In this document: piece by piece, positions 1-12,304 of the stretch | Position numbering within the stretch: position 1 is the first letter of the stretch | Layout: each line of letters begins with the position of its first letter | DNA from: Manihot esculenta | Taxonomy: Eukaryota; Streptophyta; Magnoliopsida; Malpighiales; Euphorbiaceae | NCBI RefSeq assembly: GCF_001659605.2 | Contig: NC_035172.2 | Coordinates: forward strand, 31,423,342 to 31,487,341 | Length of the DNA stretch: 64,000 nucleotides | Reading direction: 5' to 3' | Translations under genes and position numbers: made by a program | Notes under the pieces: generated by a model | Seen by the model: the letters and a program-made list of their open reading frames with translations, nothing else | The model's database searches: none | What the model was told of the DNA's origin: nothing

Positions 1-610
1 GATGTTAGGTGGGCTTATTGGGCCAAATCCATCTGAGCTAATATCTACTATTAGCCCAATGGGCTATATATCGCTAGGACGCCTTAATATGGAATCCCGT
101 GTTGATACCAACATTTTCTGTATTTGTTTTAGCTGGAATTACTATTAAGATTCAATTGTTTTGCGAAAATAATTTATATTTAAAAAATATTTTTTGTAAT
201 AATTTTTTTTAACCACTCCGATACAAGACCTCATGATAGCAATCATGATCCACAGATCAGGGGCCTTTTCAACGAGTTGGCCTGGATCTTGAAGTCGGAC
301 CTCCAGTGGATCTCAATTATTTCACACTAAATTTGGCCCTGAAACATGACAGAAAAAAGGACAACAGACTCAGTCACCTCGCAGTTCTATCTATACGCAC
401 ACCGATAAAAATTAAATAGCCACCTGATCTTGATGTGGAGAGGGCGTTTCGTACGTATAAACTTATATAATAGAGATAGATGACACTGTAACTGGAACCG
501 TTAGGACAAACGGATAAAAAAGGAGAGAATAAAGGGGAGAGATTACCTTCTCCTTATTTAAACTTACCTAACCATTGTAAACTCGATTCTCTGTAAATCT
601 CGAACCATCA
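1..610 (+). repeat. Possible LTR remnant (Tat-like) at the window edge
   Basis: This stretch is less AT-rich than what follows. Its last 130 bases resemble the end of the LTRs of element A: a TATA-like AT stretch, an 'attgtaaac..tattctctg'-type block and a final 'cca tca' ending in CA at 610. The left end cannot be seen because the window starts here. No coding frame is visible. It could be a solo LTR or the 3' LTR of an element lying to the left. The resemblance is by eye only, so this is a weak call. Confidence 0.35.
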
Positions 611-1453
611 AATAATATAGTAACAAATTTATATATAACAATTTTACTAATATTTTTTAAATAATGAAATAACTTAAAAATAAAAAGTTATTTACTTTAA
701 ACTGATTTAATTTTTTTTAATCAGAACACATTTTTTATTAATTAATTTTATTAAATTTTAAATATTAAAAAATTAAAAAATATTTTTATAAAATAAACAA
801 ATCGCTAAATTTCTATATTTTTAAGAATGCAACAATTTATTATCTTTTTAAAATTAATCACTTAAAGCGTAATTATATTTTATAAAATTAATATGTTTAA
901 TTTTTTTATAAAAAATATCGTTAATTAATTTATAAAATGTTGGTTAGAAAAATTAAATAATATAAATATTTTTTTAAAAAAGTTTAATTTTATAAAATAT
1001 AAAAATATTTTAATTAAATAAATTTAAAATATGGATAGATCAATAAATTTTTTAAAATTTTAAAAATCTGATAATAATTATCTCTTAAATGATTGTTCAA
1101 ATGTCAATAACGCAACTTCACTAGACTTTCCACAAAATTCTGTACCCCTTGGGGGCCTTTATGTAAATTTTTGTATTTAACTTTTATTTATATGTAAAAA
1201 ATAATTTATATTATAGAAAATATATTGCATGGATAATATTTTCCAATAAAATGATTTTTTTCTTATTAAATTATAATTAAAAAATAATATATATTAATAT
1301 GTTTTTATATAAAATTTTTAAAATATAAAAATAATTTTCTCTTTTAAAAAAGACGTCATTTCTTTTAAAATAATTTAATTTTTTATTAATTAATTTATGC
1401 ATTTTAAATATAAAAAATAAAAAAAAAATTCAAAAATATCAACGGAGCCTTAT

Positions 1454-1521
<68 letters not shown>

Positions 1522-2780
1522 CCTCAAGGTAATAGCAGATGCAATGAGTATTCGTGGCTTAATGCAACAGAAGTGAAGACTAATGGTTAAAACTATATTA
1601 CTCCTCTGATAAATTTAAATTGAGGTTTTATTCTCAACTTTTTTTAAAAAAAATTCTTTATTCTATTTATATTTTTAAAACAATTTAAATAAATTAATTA
1701 ATTTGAACCTCCGTTATTTCAATCTTTTTAAAAAATCTGTCGTTCTATTTATATTTTCAAAAGTAATTTAAATAAATAAATAAATTATGTGTTTAAATTA
1801 TTTCAAAAAATTTTATTTCAAAAAACATTTTAAATTTACTTAAATGATATTTAAAATCATTCTTAATGTGATAAATGTTCAGGCCAGATTTTAGGAATTG
1901 GTCCCCTTTTATTTAAATTACAATTAATTGGACTTTATTTTTGAAAAAATAGATTTATCTAACAGAATATTTAACTTAGTTTATAAAATTTAATTTTTAA
2001 ATATTTTTAAATTATTATATATTTGATGTGAGGGATGTGTTTAATTAAAAATAAATTATAAATATATTTTATTATAAAAATAATTAAAAATACATGTTAT
2101 TATTTCGTTAAATAAGGGTAATTTTTAATTTTTAATAAAAATAATATATTTTTTTATTTCATAATTTTTATTTATATTAATCTTTTATTTATATTAAAAA
2201 ATAATTTTTATTAATTTTTTAATTATAATATTTTTAAAAATAATAATTATCATTTCTCTTCACTTTTCTTTTCTGCTCTAGGCCTCTTGCTTCCTTTTGT
2301 GATTAGTGATTTGCTTTTCCGATCTTCAGTGTGTTGCAAGCTTTTCGACAATTCTGATAAGATTAACTTACTTTGAGTCCGCGTTTATCACGATGGTCGA
2401 AAAAGTAGGGAATGAAAAATAGGAGTATAAACGGACAATTAATAATATTTAAATTTATTTTTATTTTAATCAAAAATTAATTTAAATAATTTAAATTTAT
2501 TATAAATTTAATTATTATTATTAAATAAAATTTAAATTTATTTAGTTTTATATTTTTTAATTAATAATTTATATTAAAAATACTTTTCATTAATAACTTT
2601 TATTTAAAATTTTAATATTTCTAAAAAATATTTATTAAAATTTTAATATTTCTAAAAATTATTTAAATTTTAATTTTTTAAATGAAAATATATAAAAAAA
2701 ATTATAAATATTATTGTAAAATATATATTTTATATTAAATTAATTATTTATATAAAAGTGTTCGAATAGTAAGTATATGT
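611..2780. other. AT-rich noncoding DNA
   Basis: I see no coding frame or recognisable element in this very AT-rich stretch. It contains a homopolymer run of about 61 T at 1456-1516, which could be an old poly(A) tail of a minus-strand retroposon or a slippage or assembly artefact. A slightly less AT-rich island at 2265-2400 has no recognisable content. Confidence 0.6.
1456..1516. repeat. Poly-T homopolymer, about 61 bp
   Basis: An uninterrupted run of T. The exact length of such a run is unreliable in most assemblies. No retroposon body is recognisable on either side. Confidence 0.8.
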
Positions 2781-3250
2781 AGGGGTGAGCATTCGGTCGG
2801 TTCGGTTTAAAATCGAACCGAATCGAATAAACCGAAAATCAAAATTTTAGTGTTTATAAAAATCGAACCGAACTGATTTTGGTTAGAAACCGAATCGAAC
2901 CGAACCGGTCTGATTCGGTTCGATTCGGTTCGGTTTGATCGGTTTCGATTTTTAATAATTTTTTTATTTTTTACACTTTATTTTTAATATTTTAAAATTT
3001 AATTAAAATATTTTAATCTTAATATGATTTAATTTCTCTATATTATTAAAAAATATATATTATTATCACTAATCGGTTCGGTTTGATTTTTTCGATTTTT
3101 TTCTGATCAAAACCGAACCGAACCGAAATAATCGAAATTTCTGAAATTAAAAACCGAACCGAACCGAAATGTATAAAAAATCAAATCAAATTTTTAAATC
3201 GGTTCAGTTCGGTTGATTTTTTCGGTTTGAACCGAATACTGCTCACCCCT
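2781..3250. mobile_element. MITE-like non-autonomous DNA transposon with TTCGGTT-rich ends
   Basis: The element starts AGGGGTGAGCATTCGGT and ends with the inverted counterpart ACCGAAT..GCTCACCCCT, giving terminal inverted repeats of about 20 bp with a small indel. Both subterminal parts are packed with CGGTT and AACCG motifs that can fold on themselves, around an AT-rich core. The sequence tatatgt lies just left (2774-2780) and again at 3254-3260, which could be a target duplication if the right end extends three bases. GGGGTGAGC ends with subterminal TTCGGTT repeats are, to my knowledge, common in angiosperm intergenic DNA. There is no coding capacity, and the superfamily is not certain. Confidence 0.6.
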
Positions 3251-6200
3251 AAATATATGTAAATAAAATCTAAATCTAATTCGAATTCGCAATGTGATTA
3301 TTTTTTAAATTCGAATACGTCTCAAATATGATTATAACTATACAAATTCATACTATTAAGATCAGATCAAATCGAGTTTTCAAAAATACTCGACTCATTA
3401 TCATTTATTAAGATTTGATTAGATTGGATATTCAAAAATACCCGACTTATTATCTCTAACGAAGGACAATACTATTTTATTTTTATGTACTTCCAATTTT
3501 TTCTGCGATCTAGAAATTTAAATTAATTCTTTTTTTAGTCATTTTTAGTTTGAATCTTAAGAAGTGTATTTTATAATTCTATTATTATGAGCTATAGATT
3601 CCTTTACTAAGATGCAACACTGTTAAATTTAATGAAAATTTAAAAATCATATAAATTGGTTATTTGATAAAAAGAAGATTCATTAAGTAATAATTTACTA
3701 TGATCGTCGCACTCCAAAATATTTTTATATGGATAGAAAGAAAAAAAAAAAAACCACATTTCTACGTAAGGAAAGAAATAATAAATTTTGGAAGAGACCA
3801 TATATCTACACCAATGAGATTAAAAATTCACTCGCTCAACATTTTAAGCAATAAAAAGCTTCAAACAAAAGAGAATTTGTAGTAGCAGATAAACTACTTG
3901 AATTTGTAAAAAAAAAAAAAGTTATAAGGGTCTTTTAAAGAAAATATAAATTACATTAAATCTCTTATTTTAATAAAAAAATAAAGTTATATTTGTTTGC
4001 TTATTTAGTTGATTCTAAATTATCCTACTCTTATCTTTCTCCTTATTTAATAAAAATATTATGTTTGTAAAATTTTTTTTACCATGCTAAGAGAAATTAT
4101 ATTTAAAGATTTATTGAGGCAAACAGTAAGAGATACAAACAATAAGAGATACAAGTTTAATAAAAAAAACAATCCACAACCTAATAATTCATAGTCTAGC
4201 TCAAATTCAAAATCAAACTTAAACCTAACCTAATTCTGTCCATCACTATTTCATAGAAGCGGTGATCATTGGATGTATCGATGCGATTTTAACTATCAAA
4301 ATTTACATTAAATCCCTCATTTTATTAAAAAACGTAAAATTATATTTGTTTGCTTATTGATTTGACCCTAAATTACTAAGGTTGACTTTTATCTTTCTTC
4401 TTAATTAATAAAAAAATTATGTTGCATACTTATAAAACAACATAGTAAAAATAAATTCATATGAGAAAAGGCAAAATAGAAATAAAAGAAGCAGAATAAA
4501 ACATATTCTACCAAAACAATCAGCAATCCAGATCGGAGCCACCCATAGCCAAATAAAATTAGTATGAAAAAAAAGGCTTGAACTGTTATAGCACCGTTTA
4601 AAGGATGCGACACGATAAAACTCTCATGGGAACGATGATCATTGGACGTATCGATACAATTTCAAATTGTCATCCTCGACACCTAAAAGGCCTCTCTTGA
4701 AGTAGAGATACATATCAATAACAAACAAGAAGACACGATGGCTGTAACCTCCTTAGTACCAACCATCAATTAAAATAAACCCAATCATAACTAAATAAAG
4801 AAATCTCAAAACAAAATTAAAACAAACCTCCCAAAACAAAATAAAATTATACATAGTTAGAGGAGAAGATTCTAAAGTAAAAACCTCTTATCCGCCTTAC
4901 TGGTTGCTTCTCTCACTCTTTGTCTCTTTGCTTCTCTACATCGAACAATTTCTTCTCCCTTATTGTGAAATACATCCATATAATGTGATGTGCTTGTAGG
5001 TTAATATAAGTAAAAAAAAAAACATGTCTGCAATTGTGAAAGGCGTGAAAAGTATTTTAATAGTTTTTTATATGAATATTATATAAAAATCAAATATAAT
5101 TGAGAAGTTGTGTAATAGAAAGTAATATTATTCCTTTTTGAAAAATAATCACTTGTTTGAATTTGATCTATTATAGACTAAGGCATGCATAAATAAGTGT
5201 GTTTCTCAATAAATGAAACCCATTTTAAAATTTATTAGGATATGATAGATTGAATCAATATAAGAATTTTTCATTATTTTTCGGTGGACGAATATCTCAC
5301 TTAAACTCGAGATATTCCCACTCTTTTCACCTTAACACTTTGGAAAATTACATGGGAGAGAAAGAAAAAAAGGAAAAAAAAAAAAAAAAAAATCTCAAGT
5401 CAATGAAAAGAAAAGAAAACTAGTATCCTTGTTTGGAAAGAGAGGAAAGTAAAAGGAGGAAAGAAAATAGTTTATAAATTTATAATTTTACTCTTAATGT
5501 TTTTTAAAAAGTATTAATAATTTTGTCATAAATCTTTTTTATATTTCTTACATAATTTTAAAAATAAAAAGAAAGAAAAGATATAGCAGTAATTATCAAA
5601 TTACTTTTTTTTACTATTAAATATATTTAAAAATTATTATTTATATTATTATTTATTAATATACTTACTATTTAATATTATTTTTAAAATTATTGTTAAA
5701 AAAATAATTCTATTAATTATAAAATATTAAAAAATAATTTAAAATAATATTTAATATAATTCAATTTAAAAATATTAAAAATTATTTTATATTAAATTAA
5801 AAAATATTAAAAATAATAAAATATTTTTTAAAATATTTTTTAAAATTATTTTTTAACTCTCAAATATAATGTTAATTCACTATGTTTTTTAAAATTATAT
5901 TAATATTTAAATTAAATTTTAAAAAAATTATAATATATAAATTAAATATTTAATTATCTAATCTCACTTAATTAAATAATTAAAATAATATATAATTTAT
6001 CTAAATTCTAAATTTAATTTATTTTTTATTTATTAAAAAAATTAATAAAATAAATAATTATAAAAAAAATATGCTTTTAATTTTATTATAATTCTATTAT
6101 AAAATTTTAAATTATTATAAATTTTATTTTAAAATTTATCGATGTAACATAATTCATTAATTTTTATCGACACTGATTGAAATAATTTTAAAAAATTAAA

Positions 6201-6300
6201 TTTTAATTGATAAAATTTTTTTTTCACCATTAAATTACTCAACGCTTAATCCAGGTGGGTCTGATATTTTCAATTTAGGATGAGATTCAGGAAAGGATTA
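3251..6300. other. AT-rich noncoding DNA with diverged direct repeats
   Basis: I see no supported gene. The segment 3951-4067 is repeated in diverged form at 4303-4423, in the same orientation. A shorter block with 'gatcattggatgtatcgatgc' character at 4262-4290 recurs near 4634-4665. These suggest an old local duplication or a decayed tandemly arranged repeat. 4870-4980 is CT-rich without a frame. 5470-6240 is very AT-rich. Confidence 0.5.
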
Positions 6301-6314
6301 TGATGCCGACTGAA

Positions 6315-6554
6315 TCATAATCTTTCCATGTCCCATGAACGAACATTGTGTGATAATGACGCTGCATCCACTGACACCGTTTCAGCATAATTTCCCAACA
6401 CTTCCCCATTCTCAAATGCTACAACACTGATGAACGAAGACAACACACTATAAAGCTTCACTTCCACTCCACACTCTGAGTCTCTGATGCTGCCTCCATC
6501 TCCATGGCCACACCGTCGTTTACATCGCTCAGCTGCACCGGCGAAAACAAACAC
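6315..6554 (-). other. Unrecognised short open frame, possible exon of a divergent gene
   Basis: A 79-codon minus-strand frame lies in a GC-richer island within AT-rich DNA. Its translation has coding-like composition (glycine, serine and valine rich, no low-complexity run). I recognise no family and see no splice sites that would extend it convincingly. It points away from the APS kinase pseudogene, so it could be a first exon of a divergently transcribed gene, the promoter/UTR side of that pseudogene, or chance. Confidence 0.2.
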
Positions 6555-8262
6555 TCACCACCGCCGATCTATCCCCTCCCCGTCAAACTACCTGTTGTTT
6601 CTTCTATCTAATAAAAACAATTCACTTCATCTTTATATTTAACTACGCTTTGTAGAATTATTTAGGCCATCGCAATCATCGTGGAACCAAACTTGATAGC
6701 AGGTGCTTGTGTGGCTAATTTGAGATGGTTGCTAGAGGGAGCGAGGCCTTTCGTGCGTGGTTACTTGCCGGAATTTGAATTTGGACCGTTGCAGTGATCG
6801 AAGCTATGGTGCGTCAGGTTCTTCGTCGGCAATAATACGGTTCAGAAATTGGGGCTTTGTCGCGGCAGTGACGCGAGGTTGAGACGTTCGCGGATAAATT
6901 AGGGCAATGGAGGAGTCTGCTTCGTTTTTGACCAAGGATTGCTCGGCTATTTCAGGTAAGGAGTACGAATTCGTCTGTTGGACGATATATCGATAAGTTG
7001 AATTCCATTTTGACTTGATTTCATTCTCTCTCTGTTTCTCCTCAACTTTCAATAAACTTTTGATGAGGTGGAGATGCTAAGTCCTTGGCTCTACAGTGAG
7101 AGTTGAAAATGGCTGTATCTTTTATTGTCTTTCTAAGAATTTCTGTTATCTGGACATCAACTAAAGATTTTTCCTATTTTAAATAAATTCTTAGAAAGTT
7201 TAACCATATTGATAATTTAATTGAAAAAACAAACTAGTTGGTAATCTGATTGATTCGCAAGCATGATTGATGTTTGCGGCTGTATAATGCATAAATGCAC
7301 ATCATCAAATTGTCTTTTAAAATATTTTCCGAAGGAAATAATGATAAATTTGAATTATTTGAGGTAGTAATAAAAAAAATTAAAGGAAATGATAAGGAAA
7401 ACAAAAGCAAGAAATTAGAGGTTAGGTGCTTCAAAAAGGAAAGAGATAAGGGATTCAATAACGAAAAGGAATATAATTTGTGTAATGTCTCCAGCCATGA
7501 AGGAATTGATTTCTTGGAGTTTCTTTAGTTTCTTATTTTGATGAAATTGTTGGTTCTCTATCATTTTCTGTTTCAATTAGCTTCAGTGTCATTTTTTTTA
7601 TTCAACCTCCAAATACCAACTTTGTTTTTGTACTTCGAATTTTCAATTCGCGATTTTGTCCAATCATCTTTGTGTGTTACAGTTCATCTCTTTCCTCTGT
7701 TATAGTATGATAAGCAAATCTACTGGTTCCTTCACAAGCATTAAAAATTTTTTATGTTTCAATCAATTGATATTAAGCTTGTAGATTAACTGTTAATTTC
7801 TTACATGAGAATATAACGTTCTAAACGTTGTTTTCCAGGAATTGATTGAAAGAATTTTCTTCGGAGGGATTTTTTTTCTAGAAAATAATTCAAAGATTGC
7901 ATGCAGAGAAGTGGATCAAATCTCTTTCCAAAATGCTTCAGTGATTTCTGGATATTGTACCTCTTATTTATTTTTTGAAGCATCGTCATAAGATGATTTC
8001 ATGTTTTATATTTTCTTAATGTTTTTCAAATCCTCAGCCAAATGAATGATGGCTTATTCATGTGAAATGTACTTGTGTTCGCCATCCATCAAATATGTTC
8101 AATCTAACCAAATTCTAGACTTCAACAACTTAATGGAGATGAGTTTCAACTAGAAGTTCAATGGCAAATACTCCTGAAATTCTTTTAGGGGCAAAATAAT
8201 GAGTTTCACTGTAATGTTAATGTTTGTAACACACCCAAAAGCTTCATGTTTGTCTCACCAGG
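6555..8262 (+). other. Upstream region of the APS kinase pseudogene
   Basis: 6650-6960 is coding-like in composition and ends in a good plant 5' splice site (TTTCAG followed by GTAAGG, junction at about 6953/6954). A credible 3' splice site (CACCAG) lies at about 8260, just before the first recognisable APS kinase exon. The piece could be the first exon carrying an organelle transit peptide, but its frames are broken by stops and I cannot align it to a known transit peptide. 7060-8250 looks like intron or AT-rich noncoding sequence. Confidence 0.35.
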
Positions 8263-10038
8263 ATGAAAAGTAATTCGCAGTGTAATTCAATATGCATTTT
8301 CAAAGTAAATTTGGTCTCCCTTTGTGGTTCTAATCTCAACCAACTAGGAAAGGATCTTCAACTGATGCTTTGCAATGGGAGCTCAACACATATCATGTGG
8401 CATAAAAGTTCAGTTGATAAATTTGATAGGGAGGAGTTACTTCAGCAGAAAGGTTGTGTCATTTGGATTACCGGCCTCAGTGGATCAGGTTTGTTAAGTG
8501 TGTTTTATGAAATAGTGTTTTCATGAGAAAATGATAGCGAGAGCAAACATAAGATATATTATTTGTATATGGCTTGTACTTACAATAAAGTGCTAGCAAC
8601 CTATGTCCTGAAAATCAAATAATGATGTGACATATGCCATACACTATTGGTGATTCAGCCCCACATGTACTTCATATGTGGAGCAAGTACAAAACTTTTG
8701 TACACCTGTAATCATGCTCAGAAATTAGGCATTTGTCAGTGCCCAAAAGTATTTCTAGATAGCTTGTACATTCTGATGCAACTCTGATACTTTGAGTCTT
8801 ACCTTCTGCTATTCCTACTCCTAAATCATTTTTCTCTCTGTGTTAAACTGTTACCTCAGGAAAAAGCACGTTGGCATGTGCTCTGAGTCTAGGCTTACAC
8901 TCTAGAGGAAAGTTGACCTACATCCTTGACGGTGACAATGTCCGACATGGTCTAAACCGTGACCTAGGTTTTAAAGCAGAAGATCGGGCAGAAAACAGTC
9001 GGAGAATCGGTGAATCATTTGTTGTTGTTGATGTTGTTATTTGTTGTTTTATTGCCTTTCAATTTAATGTTTGTGTTCCCTAAATCTTGTTCTTCTATTT
9101 TCATTTCGATGATTGATGATTTTAAATTTGCATTGCCGGGGAGGTAGCAATGCTTTTTGCAGATGCTGGTGTGATTTGCACGGCAAGTTTAATATCTCCC
9201 TACCGAAAGGACCGAGATGGTTGTCGCGCATTATTACCTCCTGGAGATTTTATTGAGGAATGTAAATATGGTAGTCATTGTGGCAACATGAAATATGATG
9301 GATGCATAGTCAATTTTACGGAGTTTATTCCTGGTGAGAGATGCATGAAATTTGCCTCTGACAGGTATTCATGGATGTGCCACTCCAACTGTGTGAGGCA
9401 AGGGACCCAAAGGGTCTTTACAGACTTGCTTGAGCTGGAAAGATCGAAGGTATATTCAAGAACTCTAAATTTTTTTTTTACCTTACAATTTCCCTCCTTG
9501 AATGCTGAGAAATTCCTTGAGTTTATTTTCATTTTTTTAATAATCTTCTTTATAGCATGCAAGAGATAGTTCTCAATTTGCGTCACATGGCGAAGTCTGT
9601 AACCAGCATTTTTTGCAGGGTTTACCGGGATTAATGATCCATAAGAGCCACCACTAAATTGTGAGGTGTGTATACATTTAATGGAGAATCAGGCATGATA
9701 ACTGGCTTTGAATTGGCTAGAGAACATGAACTTGCAACTTGATGAATTAGGCATGATTTAATAGCAAAAAACGCAAAAAAGAGTTGATGAATGTTAGCTG
9801 GAATTCCAGTATACTGCCTCAGTTGCCAATTTATAAGAAATGCCTTACTACAGCTGATAGATGAATTTTAATGGCATTATGACGAATGTTTCTGGTCTTG
9901 CCTCTCAGTTTTTTAGCGTGGCTATTTTGAATTTTGCAGATAGTGCTGAAACAGAAGGAAGACAATTGTGTTACTTCATGTAATATGGCTGAAACTGTAA
10001 TAAGTTACTTGGAAGAGAGAGGGTATCTGCGGGCCTAG
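8263..10038 (+). pseudogene. Adenylyl-sulfate (APS) kinase pseudogene, five recognisable exons
   Basis: APS kinase phosphorylates adenylyl sulfate to PAPS, the sulfate donor for sulfotransferases. Plants have plastid and cytosolic forms. Recognisable exons: 8263-8488 (part before the P-loop), 8860-9009 (rest of the Walker A motif GLSGSGKS, split by the intron, and [10 protein letters not shown]), 9139-9257 (LFADAGVIC, SPYRKDRD), 9365-9449 (FMDVPLQLCEARDPKGLY), 9619-9665 (GFTGI, EPPLNCE), 9940-10038 (C terminus ending YLEERGYLRA). Reading phases agree across all introns. Four lesions break it: the expected acceptor before 9139 reads CG instead of AG (9137-9138), the expected donor after 9257 reads GA instead of GT (9258-9259), a TGA at 9431-9433 replaces the conserved Arg of LARAGK, and a TAA at 9642-9644 replaces the Tyr of DDPYEPP. 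Some residues also depart from the family (GCRALLPPGD, ENSRRIG). It is most likely a dead duplicate of a functional locus elsewhere. Confidence 0.88.
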
Positions 10039-10640
10039 TAAGCAAAAGAATAGAAAATGAAAATGGCTTTCTGGTGAAAGCTTTTAGTTGCCGAAGCTTG
10101 TGCCCAAAAGTAATGGTAATTAATTTGTTTTCATTTGGCAAGGGAGCTTCTCCATTGCTGTTGCATTTATCGTTTCCTGCATGTAGCTATCATGTGATGT
10201 CTGGAACAGCAAGGGGTTTATCTGCAGGTACCATTTATCAAGGAAGCTTGTTCTGAATTCTTGTATTCAAACAGGCTCTTATAGCTTGTAGTTTGTATAT
10301 TTACAGCAAATGTCTAGCTTCGATTCGTTTACATATAATTTTTTGGGGGGTCAGGGAAATGTTATTAAGAATAATTGTTGATTGAATTATTACTTAAATT
10401 CTTGTATCACTTCTCTCATTGTCGTTTTCGTTTAGGAATGAAAAATTGCCCAAAACAAAACTTCTAAAGTTTTTAAAAACAATGTGTGGACAAAGTTTCT
10501 TGAGGAAATGGAATCCAGCATCGCGTTGACGGATTGCTACGCTTTTTTTCATTCATTTTTTGGCAGGTCTAGTTCTGCTCTTGCGCTTTCCTTCAAGGAC
10601 AAAAAGCGAAAAAACTAGTGCCATGCTCGTGAAAATTTTC
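10039..10640. other. Downstream flank of the APS kinase pseudogene
   Basis: No coding frame of note. The first 250 bases could be the former 3' untranslated region. Nothing else is recognisable. Confidence 0.4.
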
Positions 10641-10649
10641 TCTTGCTCC

Positions 10650-11111
10650 ATTTTATGGGTTTCAATATGTGATTTGGGAATGGAAACATAATTTTATGGG
10701 TTTCAATATGTGATTTGGGAATGGAAACATATGGAAACATGCCAAATGAAGGACATGGTGTTAGGGGTTTACTGAATCAAGTCGGATATGTAAACTAAAT
10801 TAAAATTTTAATGGTACAAGTCGGATATGTAAACTAGATTAAAATTTAGAAAATAATGAAGAAGAAAAGATGAAGAAGTTAAAAAAGAAAAAAAATAGAG
10901 AGCTCCGGATTAAAATTTAGAAAATAATGAAGAAGAAAAGATGAAGAAGTTAAAAAAGAAAAAAATAGAGAGAGCTCCCTTCGTGGGGGTGGAAGAAGCT
11001 AAGAAAGATAAAAAATAAATAAAGAGAGAGCCCCTTCGGGAAGGTATTGAAAAGCCCTTATCATGGTTTGTTGGAGAAGATAAAAGGTGGTTTGTTGGAG
11101 AAGATAAAAGG
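10650..11111. repeat. Cluster of small tandem duplications
   Basis: Three separate duplications sit within 460 bp: a perfect 40-bp unit at 10650-10689 and 10691-10730; a purine-rich unit of about 70 bp at 10837-10907 and 10908-10977; and a 24-bp unit at 11064-11087 and 11088-11111. A shorter 'aagtcggatatgtaaacta' block is also repeated (about 10781 and 10819). There is no gene here. The pattern suggests repeated slippage or filler synthesis at breaks. Confidence 0.85.
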
Positions 11112-11514
11112 AGAGGAACCAGCAAAAATGGAGCCCCTTATCTTATCAAGTACTTTTTATGGGAAAGTGTTAGTAAATTTCTTGGTCTATTTTGATGGGG
11201 TTATTTTGTAATTAAAATAATATTATAATATTTATATGTTATCTTATGTTCTTTCACTCTAATTATTATTTACGACGATAGTGATTATTATTTACGACAG
11301 TTGGAGAAGGGAGTTCAATCTGCTGATTGGATGCCAACTATTCATTCGGTAGACTTTATGAATTTCGAAAAAAAGTGTGATTAGTTGAATTCATCAACTT
11401 AATATAGATCGAACTAACAAAGTAAATTTTATATTTTATAAATGCGAGAAAATTTTTAATAAATTATTTTTTCAATATAATATGAAGTAGTTTTGCTCTT
11501 GCTTCTGAATATCT

Positions 11515-12060
11515 TTTTACTAGAGGTCTTATATTGATAGTCTTCCATTTGGAAGATCTTATCTTGGCGGTTTTTTTATGGAAGATTTAACTTTAGTGAT
11601 CTTCCTTTTATGATGCTTGACTTTAGTAATATGCATTTCTGGCCTTACTCTTCCACCTAAGTGGTCTGCCCCTATGAGTCTTACCTTTCCAACCTTGTCC
11701 TTTTGACCTGATTTTAGTAGTTCGCCATTTCGAATCTTTTTTATAGAAAATTTTATTTTGATGATCTTTCTTTTGAAAAATTTGATCTTAGTGGTCTGCC
11801 CTTTCGGACTTATCCTTTTGACCTGATCTTAGTGGTTTATCCTTCTACGCCTTGCCCTTTCAGATCTTTCTTTTGAAAGGTCTTGCCTTGATGGTCTGAC
11901 CTTCCGGTCTTGTCCTTATGATCTGACGTTAGCAATATGCCATTTTGGTCTTGCCCTTTCAAGTCTTCCTTTTTGAGACCTTCCTCTCTGAGGTCTTTAT
12001 TTTTTAGGGTGATCTTCTGCTTTGAGGTCTTCCTTCTTGATTGAGACCTCTTTTTGATAT
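11515..12060. repeat. Degenerate CT-rich repeat
   Basis: Motifs such as 'gatcttagtggt', 'ctgcccttt' and 'cttgtccttttgacct' recur many times at irregular intervals of about 40-60 bp with heavy divergence. It looks like a decayed minisatellite or the remains of a repeat-bearing LTR element. No frame or terminus is visible. Confidence 0.45.
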
Positions 12061-12304
12061 TTTAAATTTAATTTCAGGTAGTTACATGGAGTCTTTTTAG
12101 ACTAGTAAATCTCCCATAATAATTTGTTTTATATGACCTACTGGTTTTATTTTTATATTTTGAACTATTTCATCGATTTTTTTCTGAACTTGTTGGTCTT
12201 AGACTTTATTGAAAGCAATGTAATGCACCCTACTTCAAACATTGAATTTTATGTAATACCTTGAAATAGTATGCTATTTCATATATATTTTTCTTCCTCT
12301 TCTA

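Noticed and set aside
1456..1516. Poly(A) tail of a retroposon
   Set aside because: No LINE or SINE body or target duplication recognised beside it; could equally be slippage.
4401..4613. Small membrane-protein-like frame on the minus strand
   Set aside because: Hydrophobic composition follows from AT-rich sequence; no family, no gene structure and the region is part of a diverged direct repeat.
6804..7052. Minus-strand frame of 82 codons beginning MKVEEKQRENE
   Set aside because: Overlaps the probable first exon/intron border on the plus strand, has no family resemblance and no splice support.
8263..10038. A functional APS kinase gene
   Set aside because: Two in-frame stops inside conserved motifs and two damaged splice sites; no alternative frame keeps the family sequence.
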